From assembly GCF_012641475.1 (NCBI RefSeq), contig NZ_JABAIL010000017.1, positions 1 through 34,541 on the forward strand: a DNA stretch of 34,541 nt. Direction: 5' to 3'. This document shows, piece by piece, positions 34,411 through 34,541 of the stretch. Under the pieces are notes generated by a model. That model searched no databases. It had not been told where the DNA came from and saw only the letters and a program-made list of their open reading frames with translations. The translations under genes and the position numbers were made by a program. Numbering within the stretch: position 1 is the first letter of the stretch; the number at the start of each line of letters is the position of its first letter. Source of the DNA: Flammeovirga agarivorans (GTDB lineage Bacteria > Bacteroidota > Bacteroidia > Cytophagales > Flammeovirgaceae).

Positions 34411-34541
34411 CACTCGCTTCTCAAACGGAGTAGCATAAAACAAACTGATATACAGTTCATTGAGCAATGGCTCAAACGTTCTTTTAATGTATTGAAAAGT
34501 AATTACAAGATCAGCGAAAGCGGATCCATAAAAGACAATTC
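34411..34541 (+). other. Leader of a probable rRNA operon
   Basis: No ORF. A small hairpin TTGAG/CTCAA (34460-34475) is followed by a boxA-like GTTCTTTTAA (34478-34487) and a hairpin GATCAGCGAAAGCGGATC with a GAAA loop. Tandem strong promoters plus a boxA-like antitermination site suggest that 16S rRNA starts just outside the window. The gene itself is not seen. Confidence 0.55.

Overview
The window looks like chromosomal DNA from an AT-rich marine member of the Bacteroidota, most likely Cytophagales and close to Flammeovirga. This is inferred from several things: a GH3/serine-hydrolase fusion, a DUF4301 protein, class I FbaB aldolase, an AraC-type transmembrane regulator, -7 boxes of the TAnnTTTG type, weak Shine-Dalgarno signals and small intergenic terminators. 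The left edge carries the 3' end of a 5S rRNA gene with its terminator. The right edge carries three tandem strong promoters and a leader that looks like the start of another rRNA operon, so the window appears to be the stretch between two rrn operons.

Region by region. 1-4.1 kb: 5S end, a sodium:alanine (AGCS) symporter, and on the minus strand a secreted YtcJ-like amidohydrolase overlapping a small outer-membrane barrel protein. 4.2-8.9 kb: a starch-use locus with a membrane sensor-regulator (two starch-binding-like modules, seven membrane helices, cytoplasmic AraC domain), a lipoprotein alpha-amylase that resembles the archaeal (Thermococcales) GH13_7 type, and an unknown lipoprotein. 9.1-11.9 kb: class I fructose-bisphosphate aldolase and phosphoglycerate mutase as a glycolytic pair, then a DinB/maleylpyruvate-isomerase-like protein.

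11.9-21.6 kb is an accessory island. Its left side is debris of a mobile element: a degenerate ORF, a reverse-strand fragment, and a truncated polyvalent protein with an ArdC C-terminal part followed by a ParB-like domain. Its centre is a leftward defence-like cluster: a PIN-like protein, a candidate restriction endonuclease, an abutting DNA methyltransferase, and, behind a terminator-like palindrome, a 556-residue PD-(D/E)XK protein. Its right side is a decayed tyrosine recombinase next to the 3' end of two tandem tRNA-Arg(ACG) genes, a classical integration site. The island is probably a fixed, no longer mobile element that kept its defence genes.

22-34.5 kb is core-like again: a GH3-like/beta-lactamase-like fusion whose GH3 half has lost its catalytic residues, S-adenosylhomocysteine hydrolase, a small conserved protein, a membrane-anchored glucosaminidase, a leftward operon (large membrane/TPR protein, ABC ATPase, cobalamin adenosyltransferase), a DUF4301 protein, and the rRNA-type promoter array.

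The observations I find most worth following are the defence cluster, the starch sensor with its archaeal-type amylase, the pseudo-GH3 fusion, and the tRNA-Arg pair in which the nearly universal G19-C56 tertiary pair is A19-U56.
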